The notes under the pieces are model-generated. The model was given only the letters and a program-made list of their open reading frames with translations. It was not told the origin of the DNA and searched no databases. Shown in pieces: positions 1 through 8,817 of a DNA stretch of 12,158 nucleotides; within the stretch, counting starts at the first letter, position 1; every line of letters starts with the position of its first letter. The position numbers were made by a program, and so were the translations under genes. Source of the stretch: Byssochlamys sp. IMV 00236 (lineage: Eukaryota; Ascomycota; Eurotiomycetes; Eurotiales; Thermoascaceae); NCBI GenBank assembly GCA_001931875.2, contig MSJH02000151.1, forward strand, positions 1 to 12,158. Reading direction: 5' to 3'.

Positions 1-80
1 CTACAAGACGTCGAAGAAGAGTGGACGATCAGGAGCAACCAAGAACTAGAATACGTTTAGACGATGATTTTCCGTCCTAG
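1..80 (+). CDS. possible 3' end of a plus-strand gene (partial, unidentified)
   Basis: The frame starting at base 3 is open from the window edge to a TAG at 78-80. It gives 25 residues: a run of five arginines, then mixed acidic and basic residues, ending DDDFPS. A second frame (from base 1) is open to a TAG at 58-60, so the frame is not certain. The composition would suit a charged, disordered C-terminal tail, but no family can be recognised from so little. The nearest plus-strand AATAAA downstream is at 332-337, a long way for this genome, where signals normally sit within about 40 nt of the stop. It could equally be non-coding. Confidence 0.25.
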   Translation, partial: TRRRRRVDDQEQPRTRIRLDDDFPS

Positions 81-93
81 TTATCGCTAGGAC
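74..93. repeat. perfect 7-bp inverted repeat with 6-nt loop
   Basis: GTCCTAG (74-80) and CTAGGAC (87-93) are exact inverted copies around the loop TTATCG. The left arm contains the TAG that closes the possible terminal open frame. It could be an RNA hairpin just at a gene end or a chance palindrome. Confidence 0.5.
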
Positions 94-124
94 ACATCTA
101 GATGCCTTCGGGGTAAGTTATATA

Positions 125-145
125 TAATAATAATAATAATAATAA
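125..145. repeat. (TAA)7 microsatellite
   Basis: Seven uninterrupted TAA units, directly downstream of the possible gene end at the left edge. Confidence 0.9.
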
Positions 146-432
146 TTTTCTTACATAACTAACTGTATGATTCTTTATATTCTCTCTCCTTGGTGCTAAT
201 TACTCTCATTTGTATGCCGTCTCCTTTTATGTATTTTATTTTTAACCTTTGCGTAAATACTTTTCTTAATATGCGCCAATTATTTTTTTCATACACGTCA
301 TAATTTTATCCTCTTTATGAAATTTATTTTTAATAAAACAGTATACTTGCTAGCTTTGATATGTTGTCTTGAAGCTATTTCGTAAACTTTTCTTAACGAT
401 GACCTACAGTCTCTTGAAAGTTTTTATCTGAT

Positions 433-476
433 AGTCCAAGTTAGCTGGACTTGCTTCTGCATCATGCTAGCTGATG
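433..476. repeat. two adjacent short hairpins with 7-nt loops
   Basis: AGTCCA (433-438) pairs with TGGACT (446-451) around AGTTAGC. Eight bases on, CATCA (460-464) pairs with TGATG (472-476) around TGCTAGC. Both loops are 7 nt and both end in TAGC. This could be a structured transcript or coincidence in AT-rich DNA. Confidence 0.4.
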
Positions 477-691
477 ATATAGTTTCTGTCGAAAGGTGTC
501 CACTCAGAATGCTTTTGGACAGGGCTGGTTTTAAAAATTGCCATATGAGATAGTGGTGCCTCAGTAAAGAATGATAAAGAGTACATAAGATGAATGTCTG
601 CTTATTAGTGCATCAAAGTTGCTTAACGCGTCTCATATGCTTTACAATTCACTTAATATTTTTTTCGAGTGCTAAGAAATCACGGTGACGC

Positions 692-751
692 GACATCATT
701 TCAAGTAAAGTGACATGGTTTTCAAAAATGCGACTTCCATTTCCGAAAATG
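692..751. repeat. weak three-unit repeat, 20-bp period
   Basis: GAC recurs at 692, 712 and 732, each followed by a similar stretch containing a T-rich then A-rich part. The second and third units share a TTTTC/TTTCC...AAAATGC pattern. Identity between units is only a little over half, so the repeat is tentative. Confidence 0.3.
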
Positions 752-1027
752 CAAAATTGATATTGATTGGTCGGCGACGTTGCTTTTTGGAAGCACTGTA
801 TGTGTCACTTATGCTTTGTCATTGATGTATTTGTACCATTTAATTTCTGCCGAGAAAGATCAGATACGGAAGAATACTGAGAGTAGATGACTAATATTAG
901 CAGTAGAGTCAATGATTGCGCATGGCATATAAATGTAGAACAAGAATAAAGATATCATGCATACTACGAAGGAGGCTAGAGTCATGCTTAATTTTGATTG
1001 TACTATAATATATCACTAGATACGCCA

Positions 1028-1054
1028 TTAAGCATGTCTATTACACATGCTTAA
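1028..1054. repeat. 10-bp inverted repeat with 7-nt loop
   Basis: TTAAGCATGT (1028-1037) is an exact inverted copy of ACATGCTTAA (1045-1054), loop CTATTAC. A further copy of CATGCTTAA lies at 983-991, so the motif occurs three times in about 70 bases. No coding context is visible. Confidence 0.6.
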
Positions 1055-1467
1055 AGGATTATTCATTTTCTTCAGTAATGTGGCGTTTTTATAATCATCA
1101 ATTGCTTTTACTTTCTTGCTTGATAGCTTTGGCAGCATGTTCTCTGTTTATGGCATCCAGTGTATTTATCTTTCCGTAAAATTGCATACTCATCATGTAT
1201 GATTATGGTCTTATTGCCATCTTGTATTTCCACCAGGGCCAACCTGTTAATACGTCATTAGTAGCGTCTTAAATGGGAGTGTCAGTTGTATATCGATAGT
1301 GTAGCCTGTGCTAAATAATGAATGCCATGTAATTGTCTGCATGAATCAAAAAAAAAGTTATCATCTCTTTAATATCAAATCCCATAGACTGCTTTCTTTG
1401 TGAATGATATCTATCACATTAATGTAGGCTTTTTCATATCATATTCTTTGTTCTTCTAAATGAGTAT

Positions 1468-1473
1468 TTTATT
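1468..1473 (-). terminator. poly(A) signal of the downstream EF-hand gene
   Basis: AATAAA on the minus strand, about 25 nt past the stop codon at 1500-1498. This is the spacing expected for a cleavage/polyadenylation signal. Confidence 0.6.
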
Positions 1474-1497
1474 ATTTACATATAATGAGGAAGAGAT

Positions 1498-2010
1498 TCA
1501 ATTGGAAGCAACCAATAGTCTGAATTCTTCAAAGTCTACAAAACCATCTTTGTTGATATCAGCTAACTTAATCATTTCTTTTATCTCTTCTGGACTAAGC
1601 TGTGCATCCAGCATTTTCATGACACTTTCCAATTCTGATTGACTGATACGTCCATCGTGATCTTTATCAAAATAGAGAAAACATGACAGCATATCTCTAT
1701 CCTCTTTTTCTATTTGGTTGGATGGTATAAAGTAAGACATGGCAATAACAAATTCATAGAAATCAATCTTGTTATCCTTATTGAGATCAATCGTCTTTCT
1801 TATTGATTCAGTTGACACTGAGATATCAATCTCCGTCAAGATTTGCTGTAACTGTTGAATGTTTATGTATTGTGTACTCTGCGCATAAATTCGGAACACT
1901 AATATAATAATATGAGCCACCTATCTGTCAGCCAGTTTATTGTTACCTTCATGTAAAGTATCCAGCTCTTGTTCTGATAGCCCAAGTATCTTGTAATAGT
2001 CTGTAAACAT
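1498..2010 (-). CDS. calmodulin-like EF-hand protein, two exons
   Basis: Predicted calcium sensor of 154 residues, close to calmodulin's usual length of about 149. Exon 1 is 2010-1947, starting at ATG with MFTDYYKILG. The intron 1946-1899 (48 nt, GTAACA...TTAG, phase 1) joins it to exon 2, 1898-1498. Four EF-hand units can be placed. The first (around residues 22-42) has lost its acidic loop. The second loop is D59-E70 (DLNKDNKIDFYE), with Lys at the glycine position. The third is D99-E110 (DKDHDGRISQSE) and the fourth D135-E146 (DINKDGFVDFEE); the last two are canonical. A linker around 78-92 follows the N-terminal lobe. It lies 115 nt behind another EF-hand gene on the same strand, so the two look like diverged tandem paralogues. 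It is too diverged to be calmodulin itself; a troponin C-, centrin- or calcineurin B-like role is possible, and its target is unknown. Confidence 0.85.
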
Positions 2011-2124
2011 GTAAATTGATTATAAACAAGGAGGAAAGAAAAAGTGAAAAGAAAGATAGACAACTTTTATATGTATAAATTGCTTGATTGACACGTGTAA
2101 CCAGGTTCATTTGCTGAGCTGCTT

Positions 2125-2130
2125 TTTATT
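2125..2130 (-). terminator. AATAAA overlapping the stop of the upstream EF-hand gene
   Basis: AATAAA on the minus strand overlaps the TAA stop at 2128-2126. It could serve as poly(A) signal, leaving a very short 3' UTR before the next gene begins at 2010. Confidence 0.45.
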
Positions 2131-2738
2131 TATGAGTACAAAAGAACTTTCTAATAGAGAACCTATGGTGCTGATGAGGACATTGTGGTCTACTTATTTT
2201 AATATCCTTATTCACAGGCACACCCATCATGACTGAAAATTCATTAAAGTTAACTGCTCCATCTTTATCTAAATCGACCTCATCTATCAATAATTTAGCT
2301 TCTTCTAAGCTAATCTTATCTCCTAGCTTTTCCATCATTGCTTGTAATTCAACTTGGTTGATAGTCCCGTCTCCATCTTTATCAAATGCATCAAATGCCT
2401 CTTTTAGCTCCTGTTGTTTTTTTGTCATTCCATGTGGATCGGATAGTGTAGGACGCATAATTTTAGCGAATCCTTCAAAATCCAAGTAGTTATCATTACT
2501 GACTTCTTTGACCTAAAAATCTATATATGAATATATAATCATAGATCATTGTTTTAATTACCATAATGGTAACTGCTGTTGTGTTATTAATGCCAGCTGA
2601 ATGCAATAATTCATTAAATTCCTGACAGGATATTTTTCCATCGTTATCTTTATCAAAACTTTGAAACAATTCAGTCAAATCCTCCTTCTTTTTGCTGCTA
2701 AGAAAGTGCGTGCCAAGGCTTAATCGTTTCGACGACAT
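2126..2738 (-). CDS. EF-hand (calmodulin-like) protein with C-terminal tail, two exons
   Basis: Predicted 187-residue calcium-binding protein. Exon 1 is 2738-2562; the ATG giving MSSKRLSLG is chosen because the frame upstream offers only a GTG. The intron 2561-2513 (49 nt, GTAATT...TTTTTAG, phase 0) leads to exon 2, 2512-2126. EF1 loop is residues 29-40 (DKDNDGKISCQE), EF3 103-114 (DKDGDGTINQVE), EF4 139-150 (DLDKDGAVNFNE), all canonical. EF2 (about 62-74, EVSNDNYLDFEGF) keeps the exit helix but its 12-residue loop is shortened and should not bind calcium. Unlike calmodulin, which ends just after EF4, this protein continues about 31 residues with a Cys/His-containing basic tail. It is transcribed away from COX9 and towards the second EF-hand gene. 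The tail assumes no further intron, which is the least certain part of the model. Confidence 0.82.
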
Positions 2739-3223
2739 TTTCTTTTTTAGAAAAAGAAGAAAACGACCTGCAAGTTGCACAGCAGGAATTTCTAGTTAAT
2801 GGAAAAAAGGCAACTCGTGACCATTTAAGCTAAGTCATTGGAACTCAGGCACAAGAGTTTGACTGGCACGCTGCTGGGACTATGAATATGCTTGTTATGT
2901 ATCAGCTACAGAAATGCAGTAAGAAAAGAGAGCTGCATGGACATTATATCAGCTTTATTAGGCATAATAGCACGATTTTCTATTCTTTCCCTGCATCGTT
3001 TATTCAATATAATCTACCAGTCAGCTTTTATACTTCACGTAAGCATGTCTCTTTATTTTGTATCTCTTTGAGAGCATAAGATGATAAATTTATTTGATTG
3101 GGCGATAGCATTTACGTCATATAAACTTGAAACCGCGCTGCCCCTAGCCCAGGCAATTTTTTATTTTTTTTGACGGACGATTTTTTCAGTCAGTTTTCCT
3201 CTTCTCTTATTAAATTAATTACA
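2739..3223. promoter_or_regulatory. divergent promoter region between the EF-hand gene and COX9
   Basis: Intergenic DNA between two genes transcribed outwards. It contains a plus-strand 65-codon frame at 2882-3079 with no family signature, which I treat as chance. Close to COX9 there is a compact set of core-promoter-like motifs (3097-3125), then a pyrimidine-rich stretch just before the start codon. Nothing comparable stands out near the EF-hand gene start. Confidence 0.5.
3097..3125 (+). promoter_or_regulatory. CCAAT box, CRE-like site and TATA box upstream of COX9
   Basis: ATTGG at 3097-3101 is a reverse CCAAT box, TTACGTCA at 3112-3119 is a bZIP/CRE-like octamer and TATAAA lies at 3120-3125, about 100 nt before the ATG. 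CCAAT boxes bound by the HAP complex are known to control respiratory genes in fungi. That this one does so is inference from position and sequence only. Confidence 0.45.
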
Positions 3224-3391
3224 ATGGTTGCTCCCATCACTGGCACTCTTCGCAAGAAAATCATCAGAGATATTTCAGTCTCTCTCGTCATTGGCTTCGG
3301 TGCTGGTTACTACTTCTGGCACACCTACCACATTCCCAGTCTTGACCGCAGAAATGCCTACTATGCTAAACTTGAAGCTAGCAAGCAATAA
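3224..3391 (+). CDS. COX9: cytochrome c oxidase subunit VIIa (Cox9 family)
   Basis: Small 55-residue structural subunit of mitochondrial respiratory complex IV, in the inner membrane. The protein begins MVAPITGTLRKKIIRDI, which closely matches the N-terminal APITGT and following basic segment of fungal Cox9. One membrane helix follows (about residues 18-38, ISVSLVIGFGAGYYFW), then a short charged C-terminal part with RRNAYYAKLE. Yeast Cox9 is about 59 residues, so the length fits. The ATG at 3224 is preferred over an in-frame TTG 54 bases upstream because it aligns with the family start and has A at -3 and G at +4. No intron is needed and the frame closes with TAA. It converges on the ABC transporter gene, leaving about 200 nt for both 3' ends. 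Confidence 0.9.
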   Translation: MVAPITGTLRKKIIRDISVSLVIGFGAGYYFWHTYHIPSLDRRNAYYAKLEASKQ

Positions 3392-3511
3392 ACACACAAT
3401 CGCTTAATACAACTATACACGCACTGCAGTACACCTTAACTCTTGCCGCAGAAACACATGCAAAAAAATAGAGAGTTGAACTACACTTTCGCTCGCACTT
3501 TTTTTGTTATA

Positions 3512-3517
3512 AATAAA
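3512..3517 (+). terminator. poly(A) signal of COX9
   Basis: AATAAA followed by an A-run, about 120 nt past the COX9 stop. It is the only plus-strand AATAAA before the convergent gene. Confidence 0.5.
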
Positions 3518-3564
3518 AAAAAAATAGTAGGAAGCCTATATTCTTGGTTTTTGTACACAATAGC

Positions 3565-3570
3565 TTTATT
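3565..3570 (-). terminator. poly(A) signal of the ABC transporter gene
   Basis: AATAAA on the minus strand, about 26 nt after the stop at 3598-3596. It lies only about 50 nt from the COX9 signal on the other strand, so the two 3' ends probably touch or overlap. Confidence 0.6.
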
Positions 3571-3595
3571 ACATAATTTTGTAGAGAATCAATTC

Positions 3596-6500
3596 TTATG
3601 AAAAAATATCTAGTGTTAATTCATCCAAAATGCCAGCTTTATCGCACAACAGCTGTAGCAAACTACCTTGTCTGTTCAGCAGTTCTCCAGGTGAATCCAT
3701 TTCGGCAATAGTTCCATGATCAAATACAATCACCTTATCATAATACACGACTTGACGTAGTAAATAAGGTATGACCAATAGTGTCTATAAAGAAGCATGA
3801 GCAAATAATAAATGATGATAATCATAACGTACGGATTCTTGAAATTCCTGATCTATCACGGATCGAATGATCTCTTGAGACTCTATGTTCAAATCAGCCT
3901 CTTCAAAAACGACCAGTCTCGTACAGTCCTGAAGTAAGGCTCGCGCAATACAGAGTAATTGTCTCTGGCAAACGGTAAAACGAGATCCATTTTTACCAAT
4001 ATCATAATCTAGATCATGAATATAAGAAAAGGGTAAGCCTTTGAGACCACTACCGCTACTGCCGCTATGGCTGGATCTCTGTGACTGATCATGAGGCTTG
4101 GCAAGATAAACCTTGTATAGGACTTGCCAAAGTGCATAATCTTCGTATTCCCCAAATGGATCCAGGTTACTTCTAACTGTTCCACTCAATAGCCAGCTTT
4201 CTTTCGTAATGTATGTAATACGTGATCTCAAATCTTCAACACCAATCTAATTATTATAATAAATTAAAGCCTGTGGATACTTTGCCCAGATGTGTACTTT
4301 TTTTTACCCAAGCAATATTAACACCATCAATTTTTATGGATCCTGCCATGGGTTCTACAAAGCGAAATAGACTGGAGACTAGCGCATTCTTTTCTCCATC
4401 CGATCTTCCGATTAGTGCTACTTTCTCGCCCGAGTAGATATTGAGAGTAACGTGCTTTAGTGCAGCATCCACTTCAGAATGATTGAAGCTAACCATGAGA
4501 TCCTTGATTTGAATCGTTGCTGCTGTAGGCCACTGTTTCTATGTCAGCTTCATATACGTCACGTAAACACAATAGACTTACCGAAGCAGGTGGGCGGGAG
4601 CCTTCAACAATGCTAGGCGGTTCCTGAGGAGCATTCATATACTCATTGATCTTTTCGACTGATTCAAAATGTATATCCACAGCCGTCGACTGTCGCATCA
4701 GCCAGTACACATATTCTTGTAGGTTTGTTGAAAATGTTAGTGCAATACCTGCCATGCCGGCATCAATGATGTCCATTTTATAGACAAGCAAAATGGATAT
4801 GAACAAGGATAAAAGGGTGCCTAGCAATTCAACACGCACAAAGAGCCATCTGTTAGTCGTCCATAGAGTATAAAATGGCCTCATGTTGTCATCGAGTCTA
4901 TTGAACATCTTTTTCATCATTGTCCACTCTTCACCATAGGCTCGTATTGTTAGCAATCCAGTCAATGTATCAGAGAAGAGATGAAGGATGGGTGGGCGAC
5001 TGCTGACGTTTAATCTTTTCAATTCTTTAGAGGCTTTAATATATATTATGCCGATATAAAGATAAATTATGGCTAATGACAGTAAAAAAGGAATTAGAAT
5101 ACACCCTCTTTTCAAACAGGTCATACTTACTTGCAACCGTACTGACTATAAAGAACTCTGGCAATATAATACCGATTGTAAACACAGCTCCGATAATGCT
5201 AAATGCCATCTGTAGCAAAAATCCAACTTGCCATCCTATACTTCCATCGACTATTTCTATATCCTTTATGAATCTTTCTAGGATCCGACCTGGTGGCGTT
5301 ATTTCGAAAAACTGAATAGGAGCATGACACACTGACCTCAAGAGGCCCAAAAAGAGTCGGTTAGAGGCACGAAGGGATCCACGGTATTGAATAATGGTGC
5401 GAACAAAGTTAAACAGGACGGCGATAAGACTAAGGGCCAAGTAAACGAGTACGTAGTAATTGGTGACAAATGAGTAGATACGTATTGGATAAGTCATGGA
5501 CCAAACCTATAAAACCAAGCATGATTATTTTGGGTGGCCGTATAGGGTGAAGATGAACAGGTTACCTTCCTTTAGCCAATAACTCTCTGCTATATTTGAT
5601 ATACATGTCAAGAGAGTGAATAACACTGCAAACGACCAGTACTGCCATCCACCACAGGCAGATAGATAAGTCGCATAGGCATAGTCTCTTTTAGCATTCT
5701 CTTCTTCGTCTAGTAGCCGAATCGAGGCTGGCATGATCGAAGCTTCATCAAAAAACTCGTCTTCTGTAAAGACGCCCGCCATAACACTATTATTCTCAAA
5801 GAGGACATCCACTACGTCTCCAAAAATGTCATAATGTCTTACGGCATCGACCAGTGTCAATCTGTCTGCCCGTCGCTGCTTAATCATTCCCACAATCTTT
5901 TCCGGATCAGTTTCGACAGAATCTACTACACCTTGACCGTTGGAGACAAGAGAAATATGGATAAAAATTGCTGCATCGCGGGCCCAAAACATGTCAGGAT
6001 AGGCCGCAGCAACGATCACGGTTCTTTCCCGCATCAGATCGCCACGAATACAGTTTTCGTATATAAAAGTAGATACTGTCTTACCGAGCACTTGAAAGAT
6101 ATCATCTATCAGCACAGTCTTTGCTCTTGAGTAAACAGCTCTAGCAAGCGATATCTTGTGATACAGTGCCTCTATGAAAGCAACAGTCAGAAGCGGGCCC
6201 TTTCTTTTGTTTGTGAACACGTACCTATGTTGACACCATTGTTAAATATAGTTGATTTATCGCCCACAACGGTCAAATCTCCGTTTTCAAAGAGTGATAA
6301 GTCCCTTAGAAGATCGCATTGATGTAAAACGGTTCTATATCTTGCATCGTCCCAAGACTCTGAAAACAAAATGTTTTCTCTTACAGTCGTGTGTTCAATC
6401 CAAGCGATCTGTGACACATAAGCAACCTTGTGCAAGTAAAACAATGGACATACAGGATCCCGTACAAGGCTTTTATGTGTATTAGCTGTACACAAAAAGC

Positions 6501-8814
6501 GAGAGGGCAAAAGGGGTCTCTCTCCTGAATCTAGAGGCATATCACCAAGCAAGGCCTTCAGCAGGCTTGTCTTACCACAGGCTGAAGGTCCAGAAAGAAC
6601 AGAGAGCCTGCTGGATGGAATCTCGAGTTCAAATGGCACTTTTAGTCTGAAAGCGTCGTTGCCACTGGACCATTTAAATACAGCAGTACGAAGCGTGATC
6701 TTTGATTGCTCTTCATAGTCAAAAGGATGATCGCCATCGTCGTTATCACTGTCGCATGTAGTAACGATTTCCGCATCATCTCTTTTTTCTTCAGTATTCA
6801 AGAAGCGGACAACATGGCCAAGGCTAACATATATATCATTGTAGGCTATAAAGGCTTGGGGAACGACATTTAGTGGATCACGCAACATGCCAAATAACAC
6901 AATACTGACGAATGCAGTGCTATATAGAGAATATCAAGTAAACAATGTATTCCCTCCATCGTTTCAGATATCGTAATACTTACCTAGCATCTAATGATTT
7001 CTTTTCGACAAGTGTGTACCATGCAAATGATGTCGTAGTTACAAATACAGGCATGGCAAACCAGATCAAGTTTAATAAGGTGTTTTGTGTATATACCTTG
7101 ATCAACTTGACAAGTTCTTCATCTCGAGCACTCTACAATATAATATATATGTACGTGTACGTGGCAAAGGTTGTTTTTGTTACTTACAGAAATTGCATCT
7201 TCCCATCTTCTTTCTGAAGCTAATGTTTTGATCGTCTTCATACCTTCACAAAGTTCTTTCAGCAAACGAATTCTCCAAGATTTGGCATCATTCAAATGCG
7301 TTTGGGCCTTCATGAGTTTTTGATTAATATAATGAGTGGATGGTAAGGCAATGACCATAACGATCAGACCAGCTAGGAAAGCAGTACCAAGTATTTGATA
7401 CAAAAACACGACGCCTGCTATGATTTCAAGGGGACAAGTATAAAAGATCTACAAGACAATATTAATATGACAGGTATTCACGCATATGTACGTCTTTACA
7501 TGAAGATAAGAAGCTAGTTCTGCGACCCGCTCTGTGTCCTGGTTGATCAAGTTCGATTTCTCTTCTTCTTCGTCTTCAGACATATCATGTGCTTGCTTGA
7601 GACGAAGGGCATGCGCGTATATTTCCGAGTTGAGCATGTGAACAATATTGACATGCCATCGTCTGCCCCAAAGCAAGGACTGGGAAGCTATTAGGGTGCT
7701 GATCACACTACAGATGAACAATGCCAAACAATACAAGTAACCTATTTCCCTATCCACCCTGTCTTCCTTTTGATGTACTTGAATGTAATTCAATAACTGA
7801 CGTAAAAAGTAAGGGTTGGCGTAGTGAAAGATGACAGCTCCAATTGCTGTGACAAACTGATGTATGATGATCGCTCGGTTGGCTTTGAATATCCGTTGTA
7901 AAAGCGATGAGACAGTGATAACAGTCGACGCTCTTTGCTGTTCAGCAAATAGACGGTAATTCTCTCTTGCTCTCTGTCGTGCAGGTAATTCCCATAAAGA
8001 GGTCACTGTAAGACGAGAATGAAAGGCAGCTTTCAACAGAGGGTTCATCCAGCTAAAGGTAATAGATGAAAGTGGAGAGGCGGTTGGTTCTGCACTTAGT
8101 ATACGACCCTACACAAAAAGATGTCCATTATTTTCCCTCCTTCTTTTGTAATAGACGTACACGTACATTTCGAATTACATTTCCATCTTGCATTACAAGC
8201 ACATTGTCGTCATTATCTTCAAAATCGATTAGCTCTCTTTGATCTAATTCGGAAGGTGCAGTCATGATGGTCATCCATAATATAAAGCATAAACCGAAAT
8301 CAATCAAGGCAGAATATATTTCGATGGATGATGATATAAACCATTTGTTGTCTGTAAAGATGTAATCAAATACTCGTACAATAGCTGACAATAAGATGAT
8401 GGAATAAAAGCACAAGAGATGAGTGTTGTATCTAGTAAACTTGGTTGCGGTGAATGATTTGATAATGAGGACTAGAACATAAAACTGTATGTAGATTAGT
8501 ATAGGCTGTATATATATATAGATCATGTTACTCTTGAAATAAAGGCCAGTCCAGGATTGATAATCTGATAAAGAGGTGGTCCCTTACAAGGCCTTCCTTC
8601 TAGTATAACACTCTCTAATCTCCAAGCGAATAAAAATGCCCAGTTGCTTATTTCCAGTAAAGTGACGATCAATAAGCAAAGACTAGTCCTAAACATGGAA
8701 AGTGCTTTGACAGTAGGTAAACCAAAAGTGTAATCATGACTGTGATGATACTTGATAGACAAGTACGTGCACGAAACAATAAAGAACAATAAGGGTGTTA
8801 TTCCATCAAGTATG
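3596..8814 (-). CDS. ABCC (MRP-type) transporter, 12 visible exons, catalytic motifs eroded
   Basis: The family exports conjugates across vacuolar or plasma membranes. Exons (minus): 8814-8532, 8484-8161, 8108-7500, 7448-7188, 7132-6984, 6919-6225, 6171-5566, 5506-5131, 5072-4582, 4538-4308, 4246-3833, 3784-3596; about 1,540 codons in the usual order TMD0, linker, TMD1, NBD1, TMD2, NBD2. ABCC landmarks include FSWMNPLL, LINQDTERVAEL, ARAVYS, PPGRILERF, GTVRSNLDPF and DSPGELL. The motifs are damaged. NBD1 Walker A is GPSACGKT (6591-6565). Its signature, at the 6225/6171 junction, reads IEALYHK where LSGGQ is expected, and its H-loop is AAAYP (5993-6019). NBD2 Walker A is GRSDGEKN (4409-4383), the Q-loop Gln is Lys, the signature is FTVCQ, Walker B is VVFEEA, and the H-loop is IPYLL (3764-3775). 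Introns fit in phase except 5565-5507. The first exon and start codon were not found. It is either an ATPase-dead paralogue or a pseudogene. Confidence 0.85.
5507..5565 (-). other. intron with incompatible phase (apparent one-base frameshift in the ABCC gene)
   Basis: The only good donor (GTAACC from 5565) leaves the upstream exon in phase 1 after WLKE. The only AG in reach (ending at 5507) opens the next exon in phase 0 at VWSMTYPIRI. Canonical splicing therefore reads out of frame and stops at 5432-5430, before TMD2 proper. Flanking exons match the family well on both sides, so one extra base at the junction is the simplest reading. A sequencing error or non-canonical splice site is the alternative. 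Confidence 0.6.
8155..8166 (-). other. duplicated splice donor GTACGTGTACGT
   Basis: On the minus strand two identical GTACGT donors lie in tandem (from 8166 and from 8160), both in phase 0 and both able to pair with the acceptor ending at 8109. Use of one or the other removes or keeps two residues (Val-Arg) in the linker between TMD0 and TMD1. Confidence 0.5.
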
Positions 8815-8817
8815 CTA

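Larger units (their letters stand above)
81..1460. other. AT-rich stretch without a convincing gene
   Basis: About 1.4 kb in which I find no long open frame, no tRNA-like cloverleaf and no recognisable protein fragment on either strand. It holds a TAA microsatellite, an isolated AATAAA at 332-337, two adjacent short hairpins near 433-476, a weak 20-bp periodicity near 692-751 and a 10-bp stem at 1028-1054. It could be intergenic DNA, a long 3' region of the gene at the left edge, or an eroded mobile element. Nothing in it decides between these. Confidence 0.5.

Noticed and set aside
2229..2489. Plus-strand open frame antisense to the upstream EF-hand gene
   Set aside because: The minus strand encodes clear EF-hand loops here; the plus frame is a shadow rich in Ser/Leu.
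2882..3079. Plus-strand 65-codon frame with an ATG between the EF-hand gene and COX9
   Set aside because: No family features, unremarkable composition, and it lies in a divergent promoter region; likely chance.
3779..3832. In-frame TAG in the NBD2 region, suggesting a premature stop in the ABCC gene
   Set aside because: A 48-nt intron 3832-3785 (GTACGT...TTTATAG, phase 0) removes it and joins two exons that match the family. The removed stretch contains an AHASL that imitates an H-loop.
8485..8531. A 26-nt intron ending at the first CAG after the donor at 8531
   Set aside because: Too short for this genome. The next AG gives a 47-nt intron with a TACTAAT branch-like site and keeps frame.
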